Origin: Bdellovibrionales bacterium
GTDB taxonomy: Bacteria; Bdellovibrionota; Bdellovibrionia; Bdellovibrionales; UBA1609
Direction of reading: 5' to 3'
Assembly (NCBI GenBank): GCA_028279085.1
Contig: JANQSX010000032.1
Span: 1-19,829 of the forward strand
DNA: 19,829 nt
Position numbers and translations under genes: made by a program. A model generated the notes under the pieces. It made no database searches and had not been told where the DNA came from. It saw nothing but the letters and a program-made list of their open reading frames with translations. Of this stretch, positions 7,152 through 14,677 are shown in pieces; positions within the stretch are counted from its first letter, which is position 1, and each line of letters starts with the position of its first letter.

Positions 7152-7865
7152 TTATTTTTTTTCATAATTGACTTCAATAAGCATGCTGGCAAAGGAAATA
7201 TGATCTCCTGCTTTTAACTTTTTTTTAGAAATGTGGTGCTTATTGAGGAGGATTTTTTCTGGATAGGAAGTTTTAAATAAGACAGACTGTTTAGCCGGTT
7301 CTAATGAAAAACATATATCCGGGGCTTGAGGTTCTAAAATAGGTAGATCCAAACTCGCTGACCCGGCGGCTCTAGGTCCGTAACAAATATGCCATTTATC
7401 TCCTTTTTGAATACCAGACTTAAAATTAAGAACCAGAGTTGGTTTTATAAATGTCAGTTTTTTTGGCCTGTCTTTCAAAGGAATAGCGGATAATTCTTTG
7501 GCTATTACTTCTGACCAGGGTTTCTGAGGAGGTGGGGGCGGGGGGGGTATTTTTACTTGTAAAATGGTTTTACCAATTTGAAATTTAAGCCCTGGTTCAA
7601 GAGGAAAAAGATCATTTATTTCTCCCTTCACATAGGTTCCGTTTTTAGAATCTATATCTTGGAGATAAAATAAACCTCTTTTTTTTATGATTTCCGCATG
7701 GGGGTTAGAAGCTTTAGGATCTTCAATTAAAATGTCTCCCTCTTCTTTTTTATTGCGGGTAAGAATCAAACCTTTTTGAACTTTAAAAGAACTTCCTTTT
7801 TTTGGACCATTTAAAAAAAATATTTTTAGATTTGATAAATTGGGCTTTTTAGCTTTTTTTTTCAT
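7152..7865 (-). CDS. FHA-domain protein with poly-proline linker and second FHA-like domain
   Basis: A 237-residue soluble protein from the ATG at 7865. An upstream in-frame TTG at 7931 would add 22 residues but has no ribosome-binding site, so ATG is preferred. Residues 13-106 form a forkhead-associated domain that binds phosphothreonine peptides. The key positions are present: Arg37, Ser53 and His56 (ASNPHAEI), and Asn75-Gly76-Thr77 (DIDSKNGTYVKG). Residues 107-113 are seven prolines. Residues about 140-234 again look FHA-like (an FKSGIQKG start, GPR at 163-165, ILLNKHHISKKKLKAGDHISF near the end split over 205-225) but lack the S-x-x-H and N-G core, so this half is probably a degenerate scaffold fold. 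No signal peptide or membrane helix is seen. No kinase gene is adjacent. The partner is unknown; a Ser/Thr kinase pathway or secretion role would be guesses. Confidence 0.85.
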   Translation of the reverse strand: MKKKAKKPNLSNLKIFFLNGPKKGSSFKVQKGLILTRNKKEEGDILIEDPKASNPHAEIIKKRGLFYLQDIDSKNGTYVKGEINDLFPLEPGLKFQIGKTILQVKIPPPPPPPQKPWSEVIAKELSAIPLKDRPKKLTFIKPTLVLNFKSGIQKGDKWHICYGPRAAGSASLDLPILEPQAPDICFSLEPAKQSVLFKTSYPEKILLNKHHISKKKLKAGDHISFASMLIEVNYEKK

Positions 7866-8051
7866 AAATACCTTGGTTAGGTCTCCTTTCTCTATTATAA
7901 AGAAGGTGAGGAAGAATGAAATATCGTCCAATACTTCAATCGATTTTTTATACTTTACTCAATTATTATCTTCTCAAAAAATAGGATCTAAAAAATAAAA
8001 AACTTGCTGAATTCGGCCCCCTGTGTTAAAAATGGTCAACAGAATCTGGTC

Positions 8052-8072
8052 TATTAGGTTAAATTCCTAATA
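8052..8072. repeat. Inverted repeat upstream of rpsF
   Basis: TATTAGG at 8052-8058 pairs perfectly with CCTAATA at 8066-8072 over a seven-base loop, about 57 bases before the rpsF ATG. It could be an operator or a leader hairpin for ribosomal protein feedback. It does not show the CCG-containing bulge of the known S6:S18 leader motif. Confidence 0.35.
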
Positions 8073-8128
8073 TAAATGAGAATATTTTATAAGTTTAATT
8101 TTTTATGTAGAGAAAGAAAAAGGAAAAT

Positions 8129-8545
8129 ATGAAAAGGGAATTAGCAAATTATGAATCCGTTTTGGTGATGGAACCGGCTTTAACCGAGGAGAATCAAAAA
8201 CTGTTTTTCCAAAAGATACGGGAAACTGTTAAAGAGTTTGAAGGGGAGTTTTATCATATAGATACTTGGGGCTTACGAAAATTGGCTAATAAAAATAAAA
8301 AAAGATGGTCTCAGGGACTTTATTTTCATTTTTCCTTTAAAGGAGAAAAAGGAGTTGTGGAGGAGTTGACTCGGCGAATTAGAATGGATGAAAAAGTCCT
8401 TTATTATCATTTTGAAAAGTTAAAAAAATCACCGACTGAACATTTAAAGGATTTTCGCTACATTGTAGAGGAAACAGTCAGAAAAGAAAAAGAACGTATG
8501 ACACGACTTCAAAAAAGAAAGGGATTTCTTTCTAAAAGAGCATGA
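8129..8545 (+). CDS. rpsF: 30S ribosomal protein S6
   Basis: A 138-residue S6, which sits on the platform of the small subunit and normally binds as a pair with S18. The family start YESVLVMEPALTEE is at residues 8-21, and the YHIDTWGLRKLANKNKKRWSQ region is at 42-62. Then follows the strand YFHFSF and the RRIRMDEKVLYYHFEKL closing element. The tail beyond residue 105 is a basic extension (KEKERMTRLQKRKGF), longer than the core fold of about 100 residues but common in S6. The ATG has an AAGGA ribosome-binding site. rplI follows after 24 bases. In most bacteria rpsR, encoding the S18 partner, lies between them; it is absent here. Confidence 0.95.
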   Translation: MKRELANYESVLVMEPALTEENQKLFFQKIRETVKEFEGEFYHIDTWGLRKLANKNKKRWSQGLYFHFSFKGEKGVVEELTRRIRMDEKVLYYHFEKLKKSPTEHLKDFRYIVEETVRKEKERMTRLQKRKGFLSKRA

Positions 8546-8569
8546 AAGGAAAATTAAATAAGGTGAAAA

Positions 8570-9031
8570 ATGCGAATTATCTTACAAAAGGATGTTAAAA
8601 ATCTAGGTCAAGCTGGAGATATTGTATCTGTAAAGAAAGGATATGCCCGCCATTGGTTGCTTCCCAAAAAATGGGCTATTCCTTTTACGCAAGGTTCGGC
8701 GGCGGAAGTTCAGCATCGGAAAGCTTTAATTGAAGCTAAGAAGAAAAAAGCTTTGGATTTACGAAAGACTCTGGTTGAAAAGATAAAAGATGTAAAACTT
8801 TCTTTTGTAAAAGAGGCGGATGAAGCGGGCAAACTTTTTGGATCCTTAACTGTATTTGAGATTTCTAAAAAACTTCAGCAACAGGGGTATGAAGTAGATA
8901 AAAAAACAGTAAAACTAGATCAGCCTTTAAAGGAAACGGGAGAATATAAAATTCATTTGGATTTTGGTTCCGGTATAACAGCGCAAATTACAGTTCATGT
9001 TTCCGCTGTAGTACATAAAAGCAAAAAATAA
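8570..9031 (+). CDS. rplI: 50S ribosomal protein L9
   Basis: A 153-residue L9, a large-subunit protein that binds 23S rRNA near the L1 stalk. The N-terminal RNA-binding domain carries the L9 signature: VKNLGQAGDIVSVKKGYARH at 9-28 and WLLPKKWAIPFT at 29-40. A lysine-rich connecting helix runs through about residues 45-75. The C-terminal domain follows (EADEAGKLFGSLTVFEISKKL, then the closing strand ITAQITVHV). The length is normal. The ATG at 8570 has an AAGGTG ribosome-binding site. It is transcribed with rpsF. Its stop faces the stop of dnaB, 38 bases away on the other strand, whereas in many bacteria dnaB follows rplI on the same strand. Confidence 0.96.
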   Translation: MRIILQKDVKNLGQAGDIVSVKKGYARHWLLPKKWAIPFTQGSAAEVQHRKALIEAKKKKALDLRKTLVEKIKDVKLSFVKEADEAGKLFGSLTVFEISKKLQQQGYEVDKKTVKLDQPLKETGEYKIHLDFGSGITAQITVHVSAVVHKSKK

Positions 9032-9069
9032 AGTTTTTTAAGATTTAACACCGTCGTAAGATGATTTTT

Positions 9070-10491
9070 CTAAACAGGAACGGGAGGCGGAGGTTGTTCC
9101 TCAGCTAGAGGAATATCGTTTTCAAAAAGTCCAAAAAGGGGATTCCATTTTAAATGAACTGTTCCGGTTGGACCATTTCTTTGTTTGTTAAGAATCACTT
9201 CCGCTTTGTTTCTATTATCGCTATTGGAATTATAGTAATTGTCTCTATAAAGCATCATAATTACATCAGCATCCTGCTCAATAGAACCGGACTCTCTTAA
9301 ATCAGAAAGCAGTGGACGCCGGTTAGTTCTGCCCTCTACTCCCCGGTTTAATTGAGAAAGCGCTACTACAGGAATATTTAACTCTTTTGCAATAGACTTT
9401 AGTAAGCGGGACATTTCAGATACTTCTCTTTCCCGACTTTCCATATTTTCTTTTAGGCCCATCAGTTGAAGATAGTCTATAATTAAAAGGTCAAGACCTT
9501 GTTGGGATTTTAACCTTCTCGCTCGAGAACGGATTTCAAAAGGGGATAAGAAAGAAGAGTCATCCACGAAAAAGGAAACTTCGTTCAGTTTAGAAGCGGC
9601 AAGAACCAAATTATCCCAATCTTCCGAGGCAATTTGTCCCGTTCTTAAATGAGATAAGGGAATTTTTCCGGTGAGAGAAAGGAGTCTCATTAAAATTTGT
9701 TCTTTAGCCATTTCTACAGAGAAAAAAGCCACTTTTTTGTTATTCAAACTGGCAGATAGAGCAATATTTAAACTGAAAGCGGTTTTTCCCATGGAGGGCC
9801 TGGCAGCAATAATACTTAATTCTCCAGGTTGAAAACCGGAAGTGAGGTGATCCAATTCTGTGAAAGAAGTAGATACACCGGTAACACTTAACTTTTTATG
9901 GTGTAACTCTTCTAGTCGATCTAGTCCAGGTTTGATAATATCCGGTAAAGGCAGCAGTTGACTCTTATTAAAATTTTCAGTGAATTGAAACAAATCTTTT
10001 TCCAAAGAATCAATAAAATTATCTAATTTTAAAAAATCGTGGCTTATGGCCCTTTGTCGAAAGTCAGAACACAGTTTTATGATTTTTCTCAGAACGGATT
10101 TTTCTTTAATAATATGAGAACACTCCTCGGCACTAACCGGAGAGGCGCTTTCTTCTACCAGTTCTGCTAAATATAAGGAGCCGCCAATACTTTCTAATTT
10201 ATTTTCTTTTTTAAGTTCTTCACTGATAGATAAAATATCTGCTGTTTGACCTATTTTATAAAATCTCTTCATGCAGGTAAATATGTCTTTATGTGCATGT
10301 TTGTAAAAATCCTCCGGCTCCAGGATTTCCATAATCTCATCCCATATTCTCTGTTGTCCCATGAGAAGAACTCCTAGAATAAATCGTTCTCCTTCTAATG
10401 AACAAGGAAGTATTTTTTCTTCAGTGGTACTGTTTGGAAAAATTTCTTTCCGATGATTATCAAATTTTGTTTTATTTTTGGAAGAGGGCAT
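9070..10491 (-). CDS. dnaB: Replicative DNA helicase DnaB
   Basis: A 473-residue hexameric helicase that unwinds DNA at the replication fork. The N-terminal primase-interaction domain (about residues 29-170, starting LPCSLEGERFILGVLL) is followed by a linker. The RecA-like domain has Walker A ARPSMGKTAF near 230-239, Walker B LLIIDYLQLM near 335-344, the SQLNRGVEGR motif near 379-388, SDLRESGSIEQDAD near 396-409 and KQRNGPTG near 436-443. The C-terminus ends in a proline-rich tail (PPPPVPV). No intein is present. Start is uncertain: adjacent in-frame GTG (10494) and ATG (10491) codons follow an in-frame stop, and neither has a ribosome-binding site; ATG is chosen. The start codons sit inside a palindrome. 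It diverges from ftsK. Confidence 0.96.
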   Translation of the reverse strand: MPSSKNKTKFDNHRKEIFPNSTTEEKILPCSLEGERFILGVLLMGQQRIWDEIMEILEPEDFYKHAHKDIFTCMKRFYKIGQTADILSISEELKKENKLESIGGSLYLAELVEESASPVSAEECSHIIKEKSVLRKIIKLCSDFRQRAISHDFLKLDNFIDSLEKDLFQFTENFNKSQLLPLPDIIKPGLDRLEELHHKKLSVTGVSTSFTELDHLTSGFQPGELSIIAARPSMGKTAFSLNIALSASLNNKKVAFFSVEMAKEQILMRLLSLTGKIPLSHLRTGQIASEDWDNLVLAASKLNEVSFFVDDSSFLSPFEIRSRARRLKSQQGLDLLIIDYLQLMGLKENMESREREVSEMSRLLKSIAKELNIPVVALSQLNRGVEGRTNRRPLLSDLRESGSIEQDADVIMMLYRDNYYNSNSDNRNKAEVILNKQRNGPTGTVHLKWNPLFGLFENDIPLAEEQPPPPVPV

Positions 10492-10518
10492 CACAAATTG
10501 TGACTTTTAAATAAAAGT
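10491..10518. promoter_or_regulatory. Two overlapping palindromes over the dnaB start
   Basis: TCACAA-A-TTGTGA (10491-10503) is a perfect 13-base palindrome covering the alternative dnaB start codons. It overlaps by one base a second perfect inverted repeat, ACTTTT-AAAT-AAAAGT (10503-10518). Both lie in the short divergent dnaB/ftsK region. They may be repressor operators, or in the dnaB transcript a weak hairpin that masks the start codon. Confidence 0.45.
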
Positions 10519-10582
10519 TTCTATTGATCAAGCAAAATTTTGGACTTTCGTTATTTCTTTTCCTTTTTTACACTATATATTA

Positions 10583-12922
10583 ATGAAAGCGGCATTTTAT
10601 GGATATAAAGCGGATATTATTGGCTTGCTTTGGCTGGCTTTAGCTCTTTTTTTCTCTTTAGCTTTAAGTAGTTATAATCCGTTAGATCCCTCCTTTAACT
10701 CCTTATCTACCTTGGATCAAGTGCAGAATAAATGTGGTTATTTAGGTTCTTTTTTATCTGATCTGTTATACCAGTTTTTTGGTTTGGGAGCATGGATTTT
10801 TGTATTTTTATCTTTAAAACAGTCTCTAGCCGCTTTTCAAAGAAAGTTGGTGGGTGGAGGAAAAATAACAGGGATAGTTGTTTTAGCTTTGAGCTTATTT
10901 GTTTGTTCCTCTCTTTTAGAGCTTCATCAGCCTGAAAAAAGTTTTTTTCAAGGGCATATTTATCCAGGCGGAATTTTGGGTCGTGCTGTAATAAATATTA
11001 GTCAACCTTATTTGCATTTTGCCGGACAGCTCCTTTTATTCTGGTCTCTGGCTTTGGTTCTTTTTGTTTTAATTACGAAAAGCTCGGTCTCTGACTTTTT
11101 TATAAAAAGTCTTTTTTTGTTCAAAAACAGAGGAAAGAGGGTTCTTTTTGTCTTTTCTTTACAGTGTCAGAAAATTTTAATGAAAGTTAAAGGTTTTTGT
11201 ATTTCCATTTTATCTTCTACATGGAGTTTATTTAGTGGAAAAATGGCTTGGGAAGGAAAAATAAATGTTTCTCCTTTTCCGAAGGAATCGGGAACATCAA
11301 ATAAAAAAAAATCATCTTTTTTTACAAGTGTTTCTGAAGAGAAAAATTATTTTTTCCAGGAAGAAACAAAAAAAGAAAAACCCTCATTGGTATCAAAAGA
11401 GTTTTTTGGAGGCCCTGCCGCTTCTTCCGGAAAAATAAAATGGGTGCTTCCTTCCACTGATTTATTAAGTGCTCCCTTAGCGGCTTCTTTGGAATTGAGC
11501 ACTCAAGAGAGTGAAGAAGATGCCGCTCGTCTTAAAAAGAAATTAGAACAATTTTCCATATCTGGTGAGATTACTAATATTAGATCAGGTCCGGTTATTA
11601 CTCTTTTTGAATTTAAACCGGAAGATCATATTAAAGTAGCTCGTATTACACAAATGGAAGATGATTTGATGATAGCCCTTAAAAGTAAATCTATTAGAAT
11701 TATTGCCCCTATTCCCGGTCGGGATGTAGTGGGTATTGAAACGGCTCATACTAAAAGGCAAATGGTGTATTTAAAAAGCCTTATTGATGAACCGGCATTT
11801 TGGCAAAATACTCATCCCTTACCTTTGGTTTTAGGTCGCCATGTGGATGGCCGCTTTGCTCTTCAGGATTTAAGAAAAATTCCTCATTTAATGGTAGCCG
11901 GCTCTACCGGCTCCGGAAAATCCGTATTTATTGTTTCTTTTCTTTTAAGCCTCTTGTTTCGTCATACTCCTGAAAGCTTGCGCTTACTCTTAGTAGATCC
12001 TAAAAGAGTGGATTTAAGTGTTTTCGAAGGTCTTCCTCATTTATTAGCTCCTCCGGTCAGAGAGTCTCATGAATCCGTTTTGGCTCTTCAATGGTGTTTA
12101 GAGGAAATGCATAAACGTTATCGTTCTTTAGCCCGCTTTCGTGTTCGGGATTTATCGAGCTTTAATGAAAAGACAAAAAAAATAGATCAGGAGGAAATAG
12201 AACAACATGAAGAGTTTATGGATTCTTTAGCTGAAAATGCAAAGGAGAATGAAAGCTACTATTTTTCCCCTCAACCTTATATTTGTGTCGTTTTGGAAGA
12301 GTTTGGTGATTTAATGAGTTCTCCCGATCGGAGTCGGATTGAGAATACCGTTGTTCGACTGGCTCAAATGGCCAGGGCTTGTGGGATCCATTTAATTTTA
12401 TCCATGCAGAGTCCTAGAAAAGATGTGGTAACCGGTTTAATAAAAACTAATATTCCTGGAAGGATTAGCTTTAAAGTTTCCTCTCGTATTGACTCTCGTA
12501 TTATATTGGATGAAGGAGGGGCGGAAAGACTTCTTTCTCAAGGAGATATGTTGTATTTAGGTCCCGGGCAAGCCCGCCCTGAACGTTATCATGGTCCTTT
12601 TGTAAAAGAAAAAGAAGTGTTATCCGTAGTGCAGTTCTGGAAGAAACAAAGTGTGGAAAGCCCTTATCTTGTAAATTTTTCTTCCAGCAATAAAGATATT
12701 AAAAGTTCAGATGGAGAAATGTTTGTAGATTCGGAAGATCAAAAATATTCAGAGATTTTTGATTATGTTTCTGATTTAAAAGAAATTAGTGCTTCTCATC
12801 TTCAAAGAAAATACGGCTTAGGGTATCCTCGTGCAGCTCGGTTAATTGATCGTTTAGAGGAAGAAGGAGTGGTAGGTCCTGCTCGAGGTAGTAAGCCCCG
12901 TGAAGTATTGGTCCATAAATAA
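10583..12922 (+). CDS. ftsK: DNA translocase FtsK
   Basis: A 779-residue septal DNA pump that moves chromosome termini across the division plane. The N-terminal domain (residues 1-170) has four membrane helices and the family marker LSSYNPLDPSFNS. A charged linker spans about 220-300. The motor follows: alpha/beta region, LVLGRHVDGR, Walker A GSTGSGKS at 440-447, LLLVDPKRVDLSVFEGLPH at 468-486 and GGAERLLSQGDMLY at 645-658. The C-terminal gamma winged helix (about 720-779) has SASHLQRKYGLGYPRAARL and ends GSKPREVLV, the KOPS/XerD-binding domain. Oddities: Walker B reads VVLEEFGDLM (569-578), with Glu572 where Asp is usual; the usual QRPSVDVITG loop reads QSPRKDVVTG (609-618). The ATG has no ribosome-binding site. 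It heads a run with dapA, dapB and fsa. Confidence 0.95.
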   Translation: MKAAFYGYKADIIGLLWLALALFFSLALSSYNPLDPSFNSLSTLDQVQNKCGYLGSFLSDLLYQFFGLGAWIFVFLSLKQSLAAFQRKLVGGGKITGIVVLALSLFVCSSLLELHQPEKSFFQGHIYPGGILGRAVINISQPYLHFAGQLLLFWSLALVLFVLITKSSVSDFFIKSLFLFKNRGKRVLFVFSLQCQKILMKVKGFCISILSSTWSLFSGKMAWEGKINVSPFPKESGTSNKKKSSFFTSVSEEKNYFFQEETKKEKPSLVSKEFFGGPAASSGKIKWVLPSTDLLSAPLAASLELSTQESEEDAARLKKKLEQFSISGEITNIRSGPVITLFEFKPEDHIKVARITQMEDDLMIALKSKSIRIIAPIPGRDVVGIETAHTKRQMVYLKSLIDEPAFWQNTHPLPLVLGRHVDGRFALQDLRKIPHLMVAGSTGSGKSVFIVSFLLSLLFRHTPESLRLLLVDPKRVDLSVFEGLPHLLAPPVRESHESVLALQWCLEEMHKRYRSLARFRVRDLSSFNEKTKKIDQEEIEQHEEFMDSLAENAKENESYYFSPQPYICVVLEEFGDLMSSPDRSRIENTVVRLAQMARACGIHLILSMQSPRKDVVTGLIKTNIPGRISFKVSSRIDSRIILDEGGAERLLSQGDMLYLGPGQARPERYHGPFVKEKEVLSVVQFWKKQSVESPYLVNFSSSNKDIKSSDGEMFVDSEDQKYSEIFDYVSDLKEISASHLQRKYGLGYPRAARLIDRLEEEGVVGPARGSKPREVLVHK

Positions 12923-12966
12923 GTATAAACTGTACAAAAATATTTTGTTCTGTTATTTAAGTAGAA

Positions 12967-13860
12967 GTGAAAAATTTATCGGGAATTATTACGGCGTTAA
13001 CTACTCCTTTTATAAAAGGGGAGTTAGATCAAATATCTTTTAAAAGATTACTGGAACTGCAAATAAAAGAAAAAGTGGATGGATTTGTTGTAAATGGCAC
13101 TACAGCGGAAAGCCCCTGTCTTTTTGAAAAGGAAGTGGAAATTATATTTCATTGGGTGAAGGAAGAGATAAAAGAAAAATCTTTTATTATTTTAGGGGTG
13201 GGAGGAAATTGTACAAAAAAAACATTGGAAAGTATAAAAATGGCTGAAAACTTAAAAGCGGATGCGGTGCTGACAGTGGTGCCTTATTATAATAAACCCC
13301 CTCAAAGGGGGCTTGTTAAGCATTTTAAAATTCTGGCGGATAGGAGTCAGCTTCCGGTAATTTTGTATAATGTACCGGCTCGAACCGGCATAGGCTTATC
13401 TCTTGAAAGTATTTTGGAGTTAAGCCGGCATCCTAATATTAAGGGTATCAAAGAAGCCTCCGGTGATCTTGATTTAGGACAAAAACTTATACAGCAAACC
13501 GAAAATGATTTTATCATACTCAGTGGGGATGATGATACCGGTCTGGAACTTTGTGCTTTGGGAGCAAAGGGAATAATTTCTGTTGTAAGTCATATTCTGG
13601 GAGAAGAATTAAAAGATCTCTTTCAAAGAGTAAAAAGAGGGACAACAAAAGAAGTAAAGCAAACTCTCAATGAATATAGACAAAAATATGAAAGTCTTTT
13701 AAAAAATATTTACTGTGAATCTAATCCCATAGGTATTAAGATGGCTTTGACTCTCCTGGGGGTGTTTTCTTCGTCGGAATTGAGAAGCCCTCTTGTAAAT
13801 TTAGGTGTGGAAGAAACAAAAAAATTAAAGACCAGCTTACAGGAAATACAACTTTTATAA
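12967..13860 (+). CDS. dapA: 4-hydroxy-tetrahydrodipicolinate synthase
   Basis: A 297-residue class I aldolase that condenses pyruvate with aspartate semialdehyde, the committed step to diaminopimelate and lysine. Lys162 in GIKEASGD forms the Schiff base. Tyr134 (LYNVPARTG), Tyr107 (VPYYNKPP) and Thr45 (NGTTAES) match the catalytic triad of the family; the usual GTTGES reads GTTAES here. SGDDDTGLELCALGAKGIISV near 186-206 is also typical. Length is normal. The start is GTG at 12967 with only a weak ribosome-binding site, but it gives the standard N-terminus GIITALTTPF. It lies 44 bases after ftsK and 91 bases before dapB. The pairing with dapB supports DHDPS over other members of the superfamily such as N-acetylneuraminate lyase. 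Confidence 0.94.
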   Translation: MKNLSGIITALTTPFIKGELDQISFKRLLELQIKEKVDGFVVNGTTAESPCLFEKEVEIIFHWVKEEIKEKSFIILGVGGNCTKKTLESIKMAENLKADAVLTVVPYYNKPPQRGLVKHFKILADRSQLPVILYNVPARTGIGLSLESILELSRHPNIKGIKEASGDLDLGQKLIQQTENDFIILSGDDDTGLELCALGAKGIISVVSHILGEELKDLFQRVKRGTTKEVKQTLNEYRQKYESLLKNIYCESNPIGIKMALTLLGVFSSSELRSPLVNLGVEETKKLKTSLQEIQLL

Positions 13861-13940
13861 AAATATTTAATTGGGAAAACAAGATTGGAGAAGTTATAGA
13901 AATTCTCATCTTATTTTAAAAATTCCGGCTTTTATTGGAA

Positions 13941-13954
13941 AAGGAGGTAGTTTG
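13941..13954 (+). promoter_or_regulatory. Ribosome-binding site deciding the TTG start of dapB
   Basis: AAGGAGG at 13941-13947 sits four bases before a TTG at 13952 that begins the conserved N-terminus SQKINVALSGASGRMG. A farther in-frame TTG at 13871 would add 27 unconserved residues and lacks such a site. Confidence 0.7.
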
Positions 13955-14629
13955 AGTCAAAAAATAAATGTAGCACTTAGCGGAGCGTCCGGACGAATGG
14001 GTCAGGCGGTAACAGAGTTGATAAAAAAGAAAAATTCCGGTTTTTCATTGGTAGCAACAGTCTCTCTTCTTCCTTCTTTTAGTAAGTGGGATCAGAAAAA
14101 AATAAAAGGAGTCATTGATTTTTCTGCACCTGAACTATTTAGTTTAACTTTAAAATGGTGTTTGGAAAATAAAAAGCCTTTTGTCAGCGGTACTACCGCT
14201 TTGAATGTTTCCCAAAAAGGCTCTCTTAAAAAGGCTTCCAGAAAGATACCGGTTTTTTACGAGGAAAACATGAGCTGGGGAATCTGGCAAATAAAGCAGT
14301 GGATTAATATCGTATCTCAACAGGCTTCTGAGATTTTATTGGAAGATATTCATCATAAAAATAAAAAAGATAAACCAAGCGGTACCGCTTTGAAATTACA
14401 AAAATATTTTCCCTCTCATGCGAAAAAAATATTAAAAATTAAAAGTATTCGTAAAGGTGATGTGTTTGGCACCCATCGTATTTGTTTTAAAAATAAACAG
14501 GAAGAGGTGCTTTTGGAGCATAAAGCTTTGAGTCGTTTGTTATTTGCGGCGGGGGCTTTGAAAGCCATGAAGTGGTTAATAAAAAAGCCTCCTGGCTTAT
14601 ATTCTTTTGATGATCTTTATGGAAAATGA
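13952..14629 (+). CDS. dapB: 4-hydroxy-tetrahydrodipicolinate reductase (compact form)
   Basis: A 225-residue NAD(P)H-dependent reductase, the step after DapA in diaminopimelate synthesis. The nucleotide-binding loop LSGASGRMG is at 9-17, IDFSAPE at 55-61 and SGTTAL at 79-84. The catalytic segment EDIHHKNKKDKPSGTAL (131-147) gives His134 as the acid/base residue and Lys138, as in E. coli His159 and Lys163. IRKGDVFGTHRICF (166-179) matches the family's substrate-binding strand. It is short: E. coli DapB has 273 residues. Most of the loss is between the GASGRMG loop and IDFSAP, where only about 38 residues remain. All core motifs are intact, so I infer an active, compact enzyme and not a broken gene. 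It is co-directional with dapA and lies 48 bases before fsa. Confidence 0.9.
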   Translation: MSQKINVALSGASGRMGQAVTELIKKKNSGFSLVATVSLLPSFSKWDQKKIKGVIDFSAPELFSLTLKWCLENKKPFVSGTTALNVSQKGSLKKASRKIPVFYEENMSWGIWQIKQWINIVSQQASEILLEDIHHKNKKDKPSGTALKLQKYFPSHAKKILKIKSIRKGDVFGTHRICFKNKQEEVLLEHKALSRLLFAAGALKAMKWLIKKPPGLYSFDDLYGK

Positions 14630-14677
14630 TACGTTACTTGGTATTCATTTAAAGAAGATTTTATTCCAGGTGAAAAT

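Noticed and set aside
13871..13951. N-terminal extension of DapB from the TTG at 13871
   Set aside because: The extra residues are not DapB-like and the strong ribosome-binding site lies after them.
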